The position numbers and the translations under genes are program-made. This document shows, piece after piece, positions 26,047 to 34,710 of a stretch of DNA of 64,000 nt. Location: positions 243,891 through 307,890 of the forward strand of contig JAXGXQ010000003.1 of NCBI GenBank assembly GCA_040772685.1, in the 5' to 3' direction. Position 1 is the first letter of the stretch. Each line of letters opens with the position of its first letter. The notes below the pieces were generated by a model, which saw only the letters and a list, made by a program, of their open reading frames with translations, had not been told where the DNA came from and made no database searches. Source of the DNA: JAXGXQ01 sp040772685. GTDB lineage: Bacteria > Bacillota > Clostridia > Saccharofermentanales > UBA5734.

Positions 26047-26850
26047 TCAGAGGCTGATTAGCTCGCGATCATCAGGAACATATAAGTTGCCTTTATAGAA
26101 CTGACGGCCTTCTTCAGTATATAACTGCCGGCGCTGACCGAAAGTTTTGTCTTCAGTGTGCCAAAGTACCAGATTTGGGATGTTCAGCTGCTCGGCCAGC
26201 TCGCAGGCCTCGCGCACAGTACTGTGGTGTTTCTCATAAGGCTTAAACCGGTCGCGGTCGCTATAGAGACAAAAAGCTTCGGCCAACAGCCAGTCGCTGC
26301 CGACAACAAACGACTCACACAGCGGGTTATAAGGCTCGTCGCCCAGGCAGGTCAATTTGCACCCATTGTGTAATTGCATGGTGAAGCCATACTGTCTGGC
26401 TTTGGTGGACTTAATATCAAAAAAGGTGACATCGTAGTCCAAAAGCCGGCATACGGTGTCATTCTTGATTTGCACAAAATGCATCCGTTCGCCAAACAAA
26501 CGAGTAAATTTCTTCTGCAGGGTATAGCCGCAAATAGCCTTGATTGCTTCGGCTAAATCCTTATGACAGAAGAAACGCAGGTCACCTTTATATTTGTCGG
26601 CAAGCATCAGAGTGCCGATTTTTCGGACAATCCAGACGATTCCCAACACGTGGTCGCTATGTTCGTGGGTAACGATTACATCCCTGATTGAAGCAAAATC
26701 AACCTCAGTTGCCTGTAATGCCGCTAAAATTCCGTTGCCGCCGCCAGCGTCGACCAGGATGGTGCCTTTACCGTCATTCAAAGCGAAACAGGTGTTGTAG
26801 TAATGAGTTACCATGGCATTGCCTGTTCCCAGTACAATTAGTTTTTCCAT
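26047..26850 (-). CDS. Metallo-beta-lactamase-fold hydrolase
   Basis: A 267-residue protein with the metal motif THEHSDH (residues 61-67: His62, His64, Asp66, His67) and the N-terminal VLGTGNAM region of the RNase Z/ElaC-like branch. A further His (LWHTEDK) near residue 233 fits the last metal ligand. The substrate is unknown: members cleave phosphodiesters, cyclic nucleotides or lipids. It is monocistronic, 61 bases upstream of the SDR gene. The ribosome-binding site GGGG is weak. Confidence 0.82.
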   Translation of the reverse strand: MEKLIVLGTGNAMVTHYYNTCFALNDGKGTILVDAGGGNGILAALQATEVDFASIRDVIVTHEHSDHVLGIVWIVRKIGTLMLADKYKGDLRFFCHKDLAEAIKAICGYTLQKKFTRLFGERMHFVQIKNDTVCRLLDYDVTFFDIKSTKARQYGFTMQLHNGCKLTCLGDEPYNPLCESFVVGSDWLLAEAFCLYSDRDRFKPYEKHHSTVREACELAEQLNIPNLVLWHTEDKTFGQRRQLYTEEGRQFYKGNLYVPDDRELISL

Positions 26851-26964
26851 ATTTTATACCCCCTGACGATTTCAAATTCTGACAGACTGAGGCAGGGTTT
26901 GCAAACCTGAAATTTGCTCAGCTAAAGCATCTGGACCGGGATTAAACTGAACAGTCTTGATAAA

Positions 26965-26973
26965 TGCTATAAT
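26965..26973 (+). promoter_or_regulatory. Extended -10 promoter before the ferredoxin-nitroreductase gene
   Basis: TGCTATAAT at 26965-26973 with -10 TATAAT at 26968-26973; the -35 is poor. It is 49 bases before the start codon. Confidence 0.5.
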
Positions 26974-27021
26974 TTCTTTAAACAGGCTTGAAATCAAGAT
27001 AGTGTTCAGGAGGTCTTTGAA

Positions 27022-27834
27022 GTGAAAGTGCAAATTGATCAGGAAAAATGCATACGCTGTGAAATCTGTTTTCGGGAGTGCCCTTCATCAGTAATCGAAC
27101 TCGATGCAGATGATGGCTACCCGTTTTATCGTGACCCCTCACCTGCCGGCGCCTGCATTTCCTGCAGTCATTGCGCTATTCTTTGTCCAACCGCAGCAAT
27201 CACGCTTGATTTCCTCCCGGCAGACAAACGCCGCGAAGCTGATCTCAGTTTGCTTCCCAAACCAGAGCAATATCAAACCCTGATGGCCACACGCCGGAGC
27301 GTCCGCCAGTTTAAGCCTGAAGGATTGCCCCGTCAGGAAATAAATCGAATTCTGGAAATAGCCAACCTGGCACCCACTGCTACAAATTCGCAAAAAGTCC
27401 ATTGGCTGATAACAGAGCCGGAAACCACAAGGAAGCTGCGTGAACGCGCTGAAGAGCTTGTAAACAAGCTTGCCGCCGAAGCGCCCGACGATGTTTTCGC
27501 ACAGCGTCATATTTATCGCTTTTCACTTGAGATCGACAGTATTTTCCGCACAGCACCGCATGCGGCGATTGCCTTGGTGCCCGCAGATTATTTTTGGGCT
27601 GATGACGGAATCATCGCGCTGACTCATTTTGACAATGCCTGCCATGCGCTTGGCTATGGCTCCTGCTGGGGCGGACTTTTGCGCAATCTTCTAGCTGATT
27701 ACGCCGAGCTGCGTGCTATGCTGGGCATCGGCGATGATTTTAAGGTTTGCAACACAATTTTATTCGGTGCCAGGGTTTTACCCATTACCGATCAATTGCC
27801 GTTGCGTGAACCTCTTAAAGTTCGCTACACCTAA
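27022..27834 (+). CDS. Ferredoxin-nitroreductase fusion
   Basis: A 270-residue protein starting at GTG with AGGAGG about 10 bases upstream. Residues 1-65 form a two-cluster ferredoxin: the first cluster has Cys10, Cys13, Cys16 and Cys20, the second has CISCSHCAILCP. Residues about 85-270 are a nitroreductase-type flavin fold, with ATRRSVRQFKPE at its start and APTATNSQKVHW. The fusion is widespread in anaerobes and is thought to pass electrons from ferredoxin to a flavin; the physiological acceptor is unknown. It lies 19 bases before the flavoprotein gene that follows, so the two are probably cotranscribed. Confidence 0.9.
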   Translation: MKVQIDQEKCIRCEICFRECPSSVIELDADDGYPFYRDPSPAGACISCSHCAILCPTAAITLDFLPADKRREADLSLLPKPEQYQTLMATRRSVRQFKPEGLPRQEINRILEIANLAPTATNSQKVHWLITEPETTRKLRERAEELVNKLAAEAPDDVFAQRHIYRFSLEIDSIFRTAPHAAIALVPADYFWADDGIIALTHFDNACHALGYGSCWGGLLRNLLADYAELRAMLGIGDDFKVCNTILFGARVLPITDQLPLREPLKVRYT

Positions 27835-27853
27835 ACCAGATGGAGGGATGTTT

Positions 27854-29197
27854 ATGCGCGTTGTAATTATCGGCGGTGTTGCTGCCGGCATGTCTGCCGC
27901 TGCAAAGCTTAAACGCGAATCCCCTGAGACAACAGTTGTAGTCTATGAACGTGATGATCAGGTCTCTTATGGCTCCTGTGGCTTGCCGTATTTTGTCGCG
28001 GGTTATAACGATGATTGGCGATTGCTGATTGCCCGCACGGCTGAAGCGCATATCGCAGCGGGAATTGACGTGCGCTTGTTTCATGAAGTCACTGCCATCG
28101 ATCCGGCAAACAAGGCAATTACTGGACACCGTCGTGATACAGGCGAAACTTTTTCAGATACGTATGACCGCCTGTTGATTGCTGTCGGCGCCTGCCCGGT
28201 TCTGCCGCCCTTTCCCGGTATCAATCAACCTGGGGTGCATTCTCTGCGCACTATTGCTGACGGCATCGCTTTATTAGAAGATCTCAAACGGCCTGAAACC
28301 AGAGAAGTAATCATCATCGGCTGCGGGTATATTGGCATTGAGCTGGCAGAAGCGGCACTTGCCCAGGGTAAAAATGTCCGTTGTGTGGAGGCCGGGCCGC
28401 AAGTTCTGATGCAGTTTGAACCAGAGATCGCGGAAACCGCTGCCGCAGCCTTATTGCGACATGGTGCTGATGTCCATATTAATGAAAGAGTTACGGCTAT
28501 TCATGGCGGCAGCCACCGCCTTTGTTGCGTTGAAACAGAAGTTGGCCGTTATGAAGCAGATTTAGTTGTCATGGCGATAGGGGTGCGCCCGAATACTGCG
28601 TTCCTGGCTGGCAGCGGTATAAAGATGGCAGAAAATGGCGCGATTATCGTTGATCGCGAACAACGCACAAACTTGCCGGATATCTACGCCACAGGTGATT
28701 GTGCAGAGGTTTACCACGCTTTGATCGGTGAGAATCGCTATTTACCATTGGCAACGACAGCTAACAAATGTGGACGGCTTGTAGCGGCAAATCTGCTGGG
28801 CGGAAATGAGCAGTTTATCGGCACCCTCGGCAGCGCCGCTTTAAAGGTTATGGACCGCGAGCTGGCCAGGACTGGCCTTTCGGAAGCAGAATGTCTGGAG
28901 CTTGGCTATGACTGTCATTGCCAGGTGGTGGAGGTACCCAACCATCCCGTTTACTATCCAGATCAATCTAATCTGCGCTTTAAACTGATTGCCGACCGGA
29001 AAACCCATCGTTTACTGGGCGCCCAGGGCTCTGGTGCTGACGGTGTTGTATTAAGGATTGATATTTTCGCCACTGCCATTACCAACGGCATGACTACCGA
29101 AGCTATCGGTCAGCTTGACCTTTGTTACTCGCCGCCTTTTTCCAGTGTCTGGGATGCTGTTCTTGTCGCAAGTAATGCGATAAAATTCACTGAATAA
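27854..29197 (+). CDS. CoA-disulfide reductase/NADH oxidase-like flavoprotein
   Basis: A 447-residue FAD- and NAD(P)H-binding enzyme. GGVAAGMSAAAKL (residues 8-20), the active-site-like Cys42 in YGSCGLPYF, the second dinucleotide motif IIGCGYIGIELAEA and the C-terminal CYSPPFSSVWD are present. The single active-site cysteine fits CoA-disulfide reductases and water-forming NADH oxidases; no rhodanese domain is attached. An open frame extends upstream into the nitroreductase gene, but GGAGGG at 27842-27847 is 6 bases before the ATG at 27854 and abuts the ATG at 27848, so 27854 is chosen. With the preceding gene it suggests thiol or oxygen defence. Confidence 0.88.
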   Translation: MRVVIIGGVAAGMSAAAKLKRESPETTVVVYERDDQVSYGSCGLPYFVAGYNDDWRLLIARTAEAHIAAGIDVRLFHEVTAIDPANKAITGHRRDTGETFSDTYDRLLIAVGACPVLPPFPGINQPGVHSLRTIADGIALLEDLKRPETREVIIIGCGYIGIELAEAALAQGKNVRCVEAGPQVLMQFEPEIAETAAAALLRHGADVHINERVTAIHGGSHRLCCVETEVGRYEADLVVMAIGVRPNTAFLAGSGIKMAENGAIIVDREQRTNLPDIYATGDCAEVYHALIGENRYLPLATTANKCGRLVAANLLGGNEQFIGTLGSAALKVMDRELARTGLSEAECLELGYDCHCQVVEVPNHPVYYPDQSNLRFKLIADRKTHRLLGAQGSGADGVVLRIDIFATAITNGMTTEAIGQLDLCYSPPFSSVWDAVLVASNAIKFTE

Positions 29198-29405
29198 TGC
29201 AGCTGGATTACAAATCAGGTAAATATATTATTAAGAAACAGGTAGTTGCTTGCAAAACTGAATAAGTCTGTGTTACTCTGTGCGTGGTCTGAATTCTCTA
29301 CGGCTCCTAAATGACTGAACCGCCTCCTGTACGGAAGTTTCGTGTTTAAATCATAAAGGAAACACGTACGATTAAGCCCGATAATATTAAAGGAGGCAAT
29401 TAATA
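29198..29405. other. 5' region of the zinc-ribbon gene with a hairpin
   Basis: About 208 bases. CGTGTTT (about 29340-29346) can pair with AAACACG (about 29360-29366), and GTACG copies flank it. Such a leader could be a structured 5' UTR, but I recognise no known riboswitch. Confidence 0.35.
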
Positions 29406-29582
29406 ATGCCTGACAAAACGATTGTGTGTAAAGATTGTGGAGCTGAGTTTGTTTTCACAGAAAATGAACAGAATTTCTACAAAGAAAAAGGATTCGAAAA
29501 TGAACCGCTGCGTTGTGTTGACTGCCGTCGTGCGAGAAAAGCAGCCCGTAATAACCAAGGTTATAACAACAACAACTGGTAA
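29406..29582 (+). CDS. Small zinc-ribbon protein
   Basis: A 58-residue protein with two CxxC pairs (Cys8/Cys11 and Cys37/Cys40), MPDKTIVCKDCGAEF and ENEPLRCVDCRRARK, ending in an Asn-rich tail. It matches the family of probable zinc-ribbon proteins (zinc-binding domain of the zf-trcl type) found in many Firmicutes; its function is unknown. GGAGG (29392-29396) is 9 bases before the ATG, and a strong terminator follows, so it is a free-standing gene. Confidence 0.9.
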   Translation: MPDKTIVCKDCGAEFVFTENEQNFYKEKGFENEPLRCVDCRRARKAARNNQGYNNNNW

Positions 29583-29605
29583 TACTGGTTTTTTCGAAAT
29601 TTGAG

Positions 29606-29629
29606 AACCGCCCGCAAGGGCGGTTTTTG
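29606..29629 (+). terminator. Terminator of the zinc-ribbon gene
   Basis: AACCGCCC (29606-29613), loop GCAA, GGGCGGTT (29618-29625), then a T-run to 29628. It is a near-ideal intrinsic terminator and ends just before the stop of the convergent minus-strand gene. Confidence 0.92.
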
Positions 29630-29632
29630 ATT

Positions 29633-30421
29633 TCAGGAGCTTTTTTTCTTAGCCTCAGCTTTCGCTGCTTTCCTCAATGTCCGCTGCCGGCGGAGCTGTG
29701 CCAGTTGCTGTTCAGATGAATGCAGACGTTGGCGGAAATCGGCAACTAAACCTTTACGGAATGTTCCCCAGTTGAAGCGGCGCGGGAAAAACTGCATTCG
29801 GTTGACCGAATGTGCCTGCAGCATCATCAGGATTTCAGTCGCCTGAACGGTGTGGTTGGAATTCATCATGAACTGCTCTGTTCCCGGCGCTGCGTGATAA
29901 AAACGGTAAATAGCACCATAGGCATCACCAATCCCAAAAAAATGGCCGGCTTCATGTGCTGCAATACGCTGCACCTGTTCCGGGTCCTGCAATAAAGGCA
30001 AAACCATAATTCCGGGCTGTTCAAGTTTCCAGTTTGTGCCGATACTTTCCAGCTGGCGAGTACGTGGCAATCCCCAAAAAAAACGGTACCAGGGACTGCG
30101 CACATGAGGCGGTTTGAACAGCATCCGTTTCACTCTGACTGCTGCAGCCCGGCGCCGCGAATTGCTGGTTATCTGAACTTCAACTTTTAATGGCAAATTT
30201 ACGTCAGGCAGCGGCAGCAGAAAGTCACCCGACCAAAACCGGCAGATACCTTTTGCCACAAGCTCGGCATATGTAAGCGGACTGCCTTCCGGGCGCAGTT
30301 TTTTCGCATCTTCACTAAATTCAAGATTTACGGAAATCAGTAAGTTGTTCTGACTGGGAAAAAGCTGAACCGGTGTGCGCTCCGGCCGTTTATAGCGGAT
30401 TGGAAACCGCTCGGATAACAT
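29633..30421 (-). CDS. Metzincin-like putative zinc protease
   Basis: A 262-residue protein with HEAGHFFGIGD (His156, Glu157, His160, Asp166) followed by a Met in EQFMMNSN (residues 185-187). HExxHxxGxxH/D and a downstream Met-turn are the hallmarks of metzincins, with Asp as the third ligand. No signal peptide or membrane helix is seen, so it may be cytoplasmic. The C-terminus is a basic coiled-coil-like tail (about residues 225-262). An ATG 25 codons further upstream exists but has no ribosome-binding site, whereas AGGAGG lies 8 bases before the ATG at 30421. I do not recognise a specific family or substrate; the fold assignment rests on the motif. Confidence 0.75.
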   Translation of the reverse strand: MLSERFPIRYKRPERTPVQLFPSQNNLLISVNLEFSEDAKKLRPEGSPLTYAELVAKGICRFWSGDFLLPLPDVNLPLKVEVQITSNSRRRAAAVRVKRMLFKPPHVRSPWYRFFWGLPRTRQLESIGTNWKLEQPGIMVLPLLQDPEQVQRIAAHEAGHFFGIGDAYGAIYRFYHAAPGTEQFMMNSNHTVQATEILMMLQAHSVNRMQFFPRRFNWGTFRKGLVADFRQRLHSSEQQLAQLRRQRTLRKAAKAEAKKKSS

Positions 30422-30505
30422 GCTGACAACCTCCTGGCCAACCATATAGCCGGTCTGCCAATTAAATAAACAAGACAGCCAAATGCTGCTTTTCAATTAT
30501 ACATT

Positions 30506-30540
30506 GAAAAAGCTGCCGCTGACGATGCAGCAGCAGCTTT
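30506..30540 (-). terminator. Terminator of the acyl-CoA ligase gene
   Basis: On the minus strand AAAGCTGCTGCTG (from 30540) pairs with CAGCGGCAGCTTT with one wobble, followed by TTTTT (to 30506). It lies 32 bases after the ligase stop. Confidence 0.75.
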
Positions 30541-30571
30541 ACCAGACTACCAAAACAAACTGTTCTTCTTG

Positions 30572-32377
30572 TTATTCGACAAAGCTGCCGCTGGCGGCAC
30601 GCATGGTCAGGTTGTTTTTCTGCAGCCAGTTTTGAATTGCTTCATTTTCCTGCGGCCGCTTCACTTTCAGCGTAGTTGTTTTAATCAACTCGCCTTCGGT
30701 CAAAAGGAAATACTTGATGGCTTTATACGGCGGCATTTGTTGATTGACAGATTTAATCTGGCCGACAAAATAATCACGGATCTGATCCTGGGAAGAACCA
30801 ACTTCAGGAGGCAGTGCCTCTCGGTCAATCTTGATCTTGGCACAAATATCCACCGCTTCGCGGGTATTGGTGTCGCCCCAGACTATTGATTCTTTAACTC
30901 CGGGAATGCGGCTAATCAGGAATTCAATTTCTTCCGGGAAGGCTTTTTTGCCATTAGTAAGTACTATCATTGACTTGGCCCGGCCGGTTATATAGATGCA
31001 GCCGCGCTTGTCGAGATAACCGATATCGCCGGTGCGCAGCCAACCGTCCGCTGTAATAGCTTCTGCGGTGGCTTCAGGGTTTTCGTAATAGCCCATCATT
31101 ACGCTTTCACTGCGAGTAAGAATTTCGCCTGCCGCGCCCGGTTCGTCGCTTTCTGTGTCAATGGCCACTTCAACATTAGCAACCGGGTTGCCTACACTTC
31201 CGTCCACATTGACTGTGGCATTATTGGCAGAAATTATCGGTGATGACTCAGTCAGACCGTAACCGGTCCAGAAATCAATGCCAATATCATTAAAGAAGCG
31301 GGTTATTGCAGGGTCAATCGGAGCAGCTCCGCTGACAAGCAACTGCATATTGCCGCCCAGGGCATCAATTATCTGGGCAAACACTTTACGCCGGACATCT
31401 ATTCCGACTTTAAGCAGCCCGCCGGTTACTTTGCGCATCAGATTAACCGTCTTAAGCTTGTTATCTTTAACCAGTTTTTTCTGAATCTGACTGTAGATAT
31501 TTTCAAACAGTAAAGGCACAGCCAGCACCAGGTTGATTTTCCACTCTTTGAGGTTCTGTGATAAATAGCGTAATCCATCCATATAGCAAATGCAGCAGCC
31601 ATACGAAAGAACCATGTACATACCGACTGTATTCTCAAAAGTGTGATGCAGCGGCAGGACTGAAAGTACATTCCAACCCGGCGGTATATCAATGGTGCAG
31701 GCAGTATAGTGCACATTTGAGGTAATGTTGTTCTGGTTAAGCATTACACCCTTCGACATCGCAGTGGTGCCGGAGGTAAAGAGCAGAGAAGACAATGCTG
31801 CCGGGTCAATCTCCGCGTCCAGGAAATCGCGCCGGTTTTCGTTCAGCAAACGTTCTCCGCTTTCATAAACAGTGCTGTACTCAATAAAACGGGCATCCCG
31901 CTTTTTATCCTGTTCGGTGATAACTCCGTCGCGCATACAAATAAAGTAGCGGATTCGGCTGTTAATTGCGGCAACCGCACGGGCAATTTCATGATGCTGT
32001 TCACCGTAAATAAAGACTTCAGCTTTCCCTCGCTCGGAAAGGCTGATTACTTCCGGGCCGGGCAGCTGCCGATCCAAAGGAACAGAAACGCCAACGCCGC
32101 TAATTACAGCGTTATGCGCTACAGCCCATTCGTAGCAATTATTGCCGATAATGACAATATGGCTGCCTTTAACACCCAGTTCCAATAAGCCTGTGCCCAG
32201 TTTGTTGATATCTTGCTCGAATGTACGGTAACTTTTTACAATTTCCGCTTCACCCGGTTTCAGGTGGTAACGAAAAGCCGGTGCTTCTTCGTACTTGTCA
32301 GCAACAGCGCGAATCATGTCGCGCAGGGTTCTATACCTTGGACGGTCAAAGTACTGGGTGCCGGTCACTGTTTGCAT
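30572..32377 (-). CDS. AMP-binding acyl-CoA ligase (long-chain type)
   Basis: A 601-residue adenylate-forming enzyme that activates a carboxylic acid with ATP and couples it to CoA. The P-loop motif LFTSGTTAMSKGVML (about residue 205-219), the later WTGYGLTESSPIIS and GWLRTGDIGYLDKRG are present. The length and the N-terminus match long-chain fatty-acid CoA ligases (FadD-like). Substrate chain length cannot be read from the sequence. It is a single gene with its own terminator. AGGAGG lies about 5 bases before the ATG. Confidence 0.9.
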   Translation of the reverse strand: MQTVTGTQYFDRPRYRTLRDMIRAVADKYEEAPAFRYHLKPGEAEIVKSYRTFEQDINKLGTGLLELGVKGSHIVIIGNNCYEWAVAHNAVISGVGVSVPLDRQLPGPEVISLSERGKAEVFIYGEQHHEIARAVAAINSRIRYFICMRDGVITEQDKKRDARFIEYSTVYESGERLLNENRRDFLDAEIDPAALSSLLFTSGTTAMSKGVMLNQNNITSNVHYTACTIDIPPGWNVLSVLPLHHTFENTVGMYMVLSYGCCICYMDGLRYLSQNLKEWKINLVLAVPLLFENIYSQIQKKLVKDNKLKTVNLMRKVTGGLLKVGIDVRRKVFAQIIDALGGNMQLLVSGAAPIDPAITRFFNDIGIDFWTGYGLTESSPIISANNATVNVDGSVGNPVANVEVAIDTESDEPGAAGEILTRSESVMMGYYENPEATAEAITADGWLRTGDIGYLDKRGCIYITGRAKSMIVLTNGKKAFPEEIEFLISRIPGVKESIVWGDTNTREAVDICAKIKIDREALPPEVGSSQDQIRDYFVGQIKSVNQQMPPYKAIKYFLLTEGELIKTTTLKVKRPQENEAIQNWLQKNNLTMRAASGSFVE

Positions 32378-32631
32378 GAAAACCTCCTGGTGCCGGAGTT
32401 GATGCGGCAGATTACCGCCCGGCGCTTTGGTGATATCCGGCTAGCCGTTCATATGCTTAATACGACCCCCGGGATGCTTGGAGAGTAAAATATTTTGATT
32501 GTCAAACGAATTATATCAGCGAGAGCAATATTTGACAAGCATTATCGTGATAAAATAGATACTGGCTGAAATAGCTGAAATAAATGTAATAATACCGGCG
32601 GGTGTAAATAATTCCGTCTGAATGGAGCAAA

Positions 32632-32895
32632 ATGAAGCTTGAAGGTCGAATCTTTCTGCAAAACCATAGTCTCCGGGACGCCGTTGTTGAAATGAATAAT
32701 CCTGGTGGCCTGCATTACGTTGAACTCCTGGACAGGATTCTGATTGAATTGTGTCATCAGCTTGAAGTTCCCCTGCCGATTTGGCTTGAAAAAAATACCA
32801 GAGAATTCGTCAGGTTTCGTCAAACTCTGTTTTTCAGCGGCCAGTTCACCGAACCTGTAAAGTTTGACCGCTTCCAGATAAGGCTGATCGAATAA
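32632..32895 (+). CDS. Conserved hypothetical protein upstream of mazG
   Basis: An 87-residue protein, MKLEGRIFLQNHSLRDAVVE to FDRFQIRLIE. It contains ELCHQLEVPLPIWLEKNTREFVRFRQT, a charged, aromatic-rich stretch. Similar small proteins with this stretch occur in other Clostridia, but I know no function. There is no signal peptide, metal motif or helix-turn-helix. GGAGC is 5 bases before the ATG and mazG begins 25 bases downstream, so it is probably in the mazG operon. Confidence 0.7.
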   Translation: MKLEGRIFLQNHSLRDAVVEMNNPGGLHYVELLDRILIELCHQLEVPLPIWLEKNTREFVRFRQTLFFSGQFTEPVKFDRFQIRLIE

Positions 32896-32920
32896 AAGCA
32901 CAGCGACGGCAGGAGGAAAT

Positions 32921-33736
32921 ATGACTAAGAAAATCGAACTGAAAGAACAATATACAATTAATGAGCTGTTGGAAATTATGGCTTTTCTGCGTAGCGACAA
33001 TGGGTGTCCCTGGGACCGGGCTCAAGACCACGAAAGCATCCGCAAGAATGTGCTGGAAGAGGCGTACGAAGTTGTAGAAGCAATCGATGATAAAGATATG
33101 GCTGGTCTTTGCGAAGAATTGGGCGACCTGTTGATGCAGGTGGTTTTTCATGCCCAGATTGCTGAAGAAGCGGGAATTTTCAATTTTACCGATGTAGTTA
33201 CAGGAATTTCCCGCAAGTTGATCCGGCGTCATACCCACTTGTTTGGTGATGATCAGGCTGCAACACCAGAAGCGGTTCTGGATACCTGGGAAAAGAACAA
33301 GCAAAAGGAAAAAGCTGTCAAAAACTACCAGAGCCGGCTCGATGATGTGCCAAAAACACTGCCTGCCCTCACCCGCAGCTTTAAAATCCAGCAAAAAGCA
33401 AGCCGGGCTGGTTTTGACTGGCCGGAAGCCTCCGGCGCCCTGGCAAAAATACATGAAGAACTGGCAGAAATTGACGCCTGCTCGGGTCATTCGGGACTGA
33501 TCGAAGAAGAAGTAGGCGATTTGCTTTTCGCGGTAGTCAATTATTCTCGATTGCTGAAAGTTGATCCTGAAACGGCCTTGATGCGGGCTGCCGGCAAATT
33601 CGCCCGCCGGTTTCGCCAAGTTGAAACTAAAGCTGCTCAATCTGGTAATGAGCTTGAACAGATGACGCTCGCAGAAATGGACTCGATCTGGGATCAGGTT
33701 AAGGAACAGGAAAGGGAAAAAAGCAATGAGACTTGA
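32921..33736 (+). CDS. mazG: Nucleoside triphosphate pyrophosphohydrolase MazG
   Basis: A 271-residue house-cleaning enzyme that hydrolyses (d)NTPs to monophosphates. Two tandem MazG domains of about 110 residues show the EExxE-type metal motifs (LEEAYEVVEAI and EELGDLLMQV in the first, HEELAEI and EEVGDLLFAVV in the second). In Bacillus mazG sits before yabO-yabP-yabQ-divIC; here rqcP follows it with an 11-base overlap. AGGAGG lies about 6 bases before the ATG. Confidence 0.93.
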   Translation: MTKKIELKEQYTINELLEIMAFLRSDNGCPWDRAQDHESIRKNVLEEAYEVVEAIDDKDMAGLCEELGDLLMQVVFHAQIAEEAGIFNFTDVVTGISRKLIRRHTHLFGDDQAATPEAVLDTWEKNKQKEKAVKNYQSRLDDVPKTLPALTRSFKIQQKASRAGFDWPEASGALAKIHEELAEIDACSGHSGLIEEEVGDLLFAVVNYSRLLKVDPETALMRAAGKFARRFRQVETKAAQSGNELEQMTLAEMDSIWDQVKEQEREKSNET

Positions 33737-33974
33737 CAAGTTTCTGAAAGTTTCGCGGTTGATAAAACGGCGCTCTGTAGCTAATGAAATAAGCGCTGCC
33801 GGCCGCGTCCAGGTTAATGGGCGCACCGCCAAACCAGGCACAGAAGTAAAACCCGGGGATATTCTGGAAATTGGTTTTGGCACTGGCATCTCTCGCGTAC
33901 GAATCCTGGCCGTGAAGGATAATGTGCGTAAGGAAGAAGCGGAGCAACTCTATGAAATCCTGACGGAAGTATGA
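33726..33974 (+). CDS. rqcP: S4-domain protein RqcP (YabO)
   Basis: An 82-residue S4 RNA-binding protein. MRLDKFLKVSRLIKRRSVANE and the whole length match Bacillus YabO, now RqcP, which works with RqcH in tagging stalled nascent chains with alanine. The position after mazG is the same as in Bacillus. It overlaps mazG by 11 bases. The next conserved gene is divIC; yabP and yabQ, which follow yabO in spore formers, are missing. Confidence 0.9.
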   Translation: MRLDKFLKVSRLIKRRSVANEISAAGRVQVNGRTAKPGTEVKPGDILEIGFGTGISRVRILAVKDNVRKEEAEQLYEILTEV

Positions 33975-34228
33975 AGAAAACCGATTCACCGTTTTGCCGT
34001 CCAATACTGACAGATTCATTGACTAATAACTACATATTAATATTACAAAAAGATATCAAATCACTATTCCCCCAAATAAAGCCTTTAAGAGCGGCCGTTT
34101 ACATATTAGAATGGGATCAGCTGTTACCATATTATGATAATAAAATAAGCTGGAGCATAAATTGCTGATATCTGCATTGCTGCACCTGCAATGCATCGCA
34201 ACCGGAGCACAATTTATAAGGAGGGCGT
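33975..34228. other. rqcP-divIC gap
   Basis: About 250 AT-rich bases. A 65-codon open frame (33971-34168) overlaps the rqcP stop as ATGA but has no ribosome-binding site of its own and no protein features, so it is not called. This is the position at which yabP and yabQ lie in spore formers. Confidence 0.5.
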
Positions 34229-34543
34229 ATGGCGGGCCGAAATGACACACGGATTATCCGCAAAACCAGCCGGCAAAATATATTGCCCCGGATAATCATC
34301 GGGCTTGCAATTGTAATAGCTTTGGCTTCAGCCTTAGCGATTTATTTCAAACAAGAAGAACAGAGAGCCAGAATTGATGCGGAACGTGTACGCCTTGAAC
34401 AGGAACTTGCCGAAGCCCAAATGCGTTTTGATGAATTGCGCAATATGGAATCGTTGGCAGGCACCGATACCTTCACTGAGTGGGTGGCACGCAATCGCCT
34501 GGGAATGGTGCGGCCTGACGAAATAATCCTGTCTGATGAGTAG
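34229..34543 (+). CDS. divIC: Septum formation initiator DivIC/FtsB-family protein
   Basis: A 104-residue bitopic membrane protein of the divisome. Residues about 1-20 are basic and cytoplasmic, about 21-42 form a helix (ILPRIIIGLAIVIALASALAI), and about 45-75 form a coiled coil (EQRARIDAERVRLEQELAEAQ). The C-terminal segment fits the FtsB/DivIC domain. The position after mazG-rqcP is that of Bacillus divIC. AAGGAGGGCGT precedes the ATG. The sequence is too short to separate DivIC from FtsL-like proteins by itself, so synteny decides. Confidence 0.85.
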   Translation: MAGRNDTRIIRKTSRQNILPRIIIGLAIVIALASALAIYFKQEEQRARIDAERVRLEQELAEAQMRFDELRNMESLAGTDTFTEWVARNRLGMVRPDEIILSDE

Positions 34544-34560
34544 CCCGGAATAATGCTTAC

Positions 34561-34595
34561 AAGCCTGCAAACAATCTGTTTCAGGCTTTATTTTT
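34561..34595 (+). terminator. Terminator after divIC
   Basis: AAGCCTGCAAACA (34561-34573) pairs with TGTTTCAGGCTT with one bulge, followed by TATTTTT. It lies 18 bases after the divIC stop. Confidence 0.85.
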
Positions 34596-34710
34596 ACAGT
34601 CGGCAGCGCATCATTTGGTCCGCGAGTCAGACTTTTGTACAATTTGCTCTATATTGCGCTGTGCAAATAGGCACATTGTTCAATAAGTGCCTCAAAAATG
34701 TAAATTTTGT

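Noticed and set aside
33971..34168. 65-residue frame overlapping the rqcP stop as ATGA
   Set aside because: No protein features and no upstream ribosome-binding site; the ATGA overlap alone is not enough.
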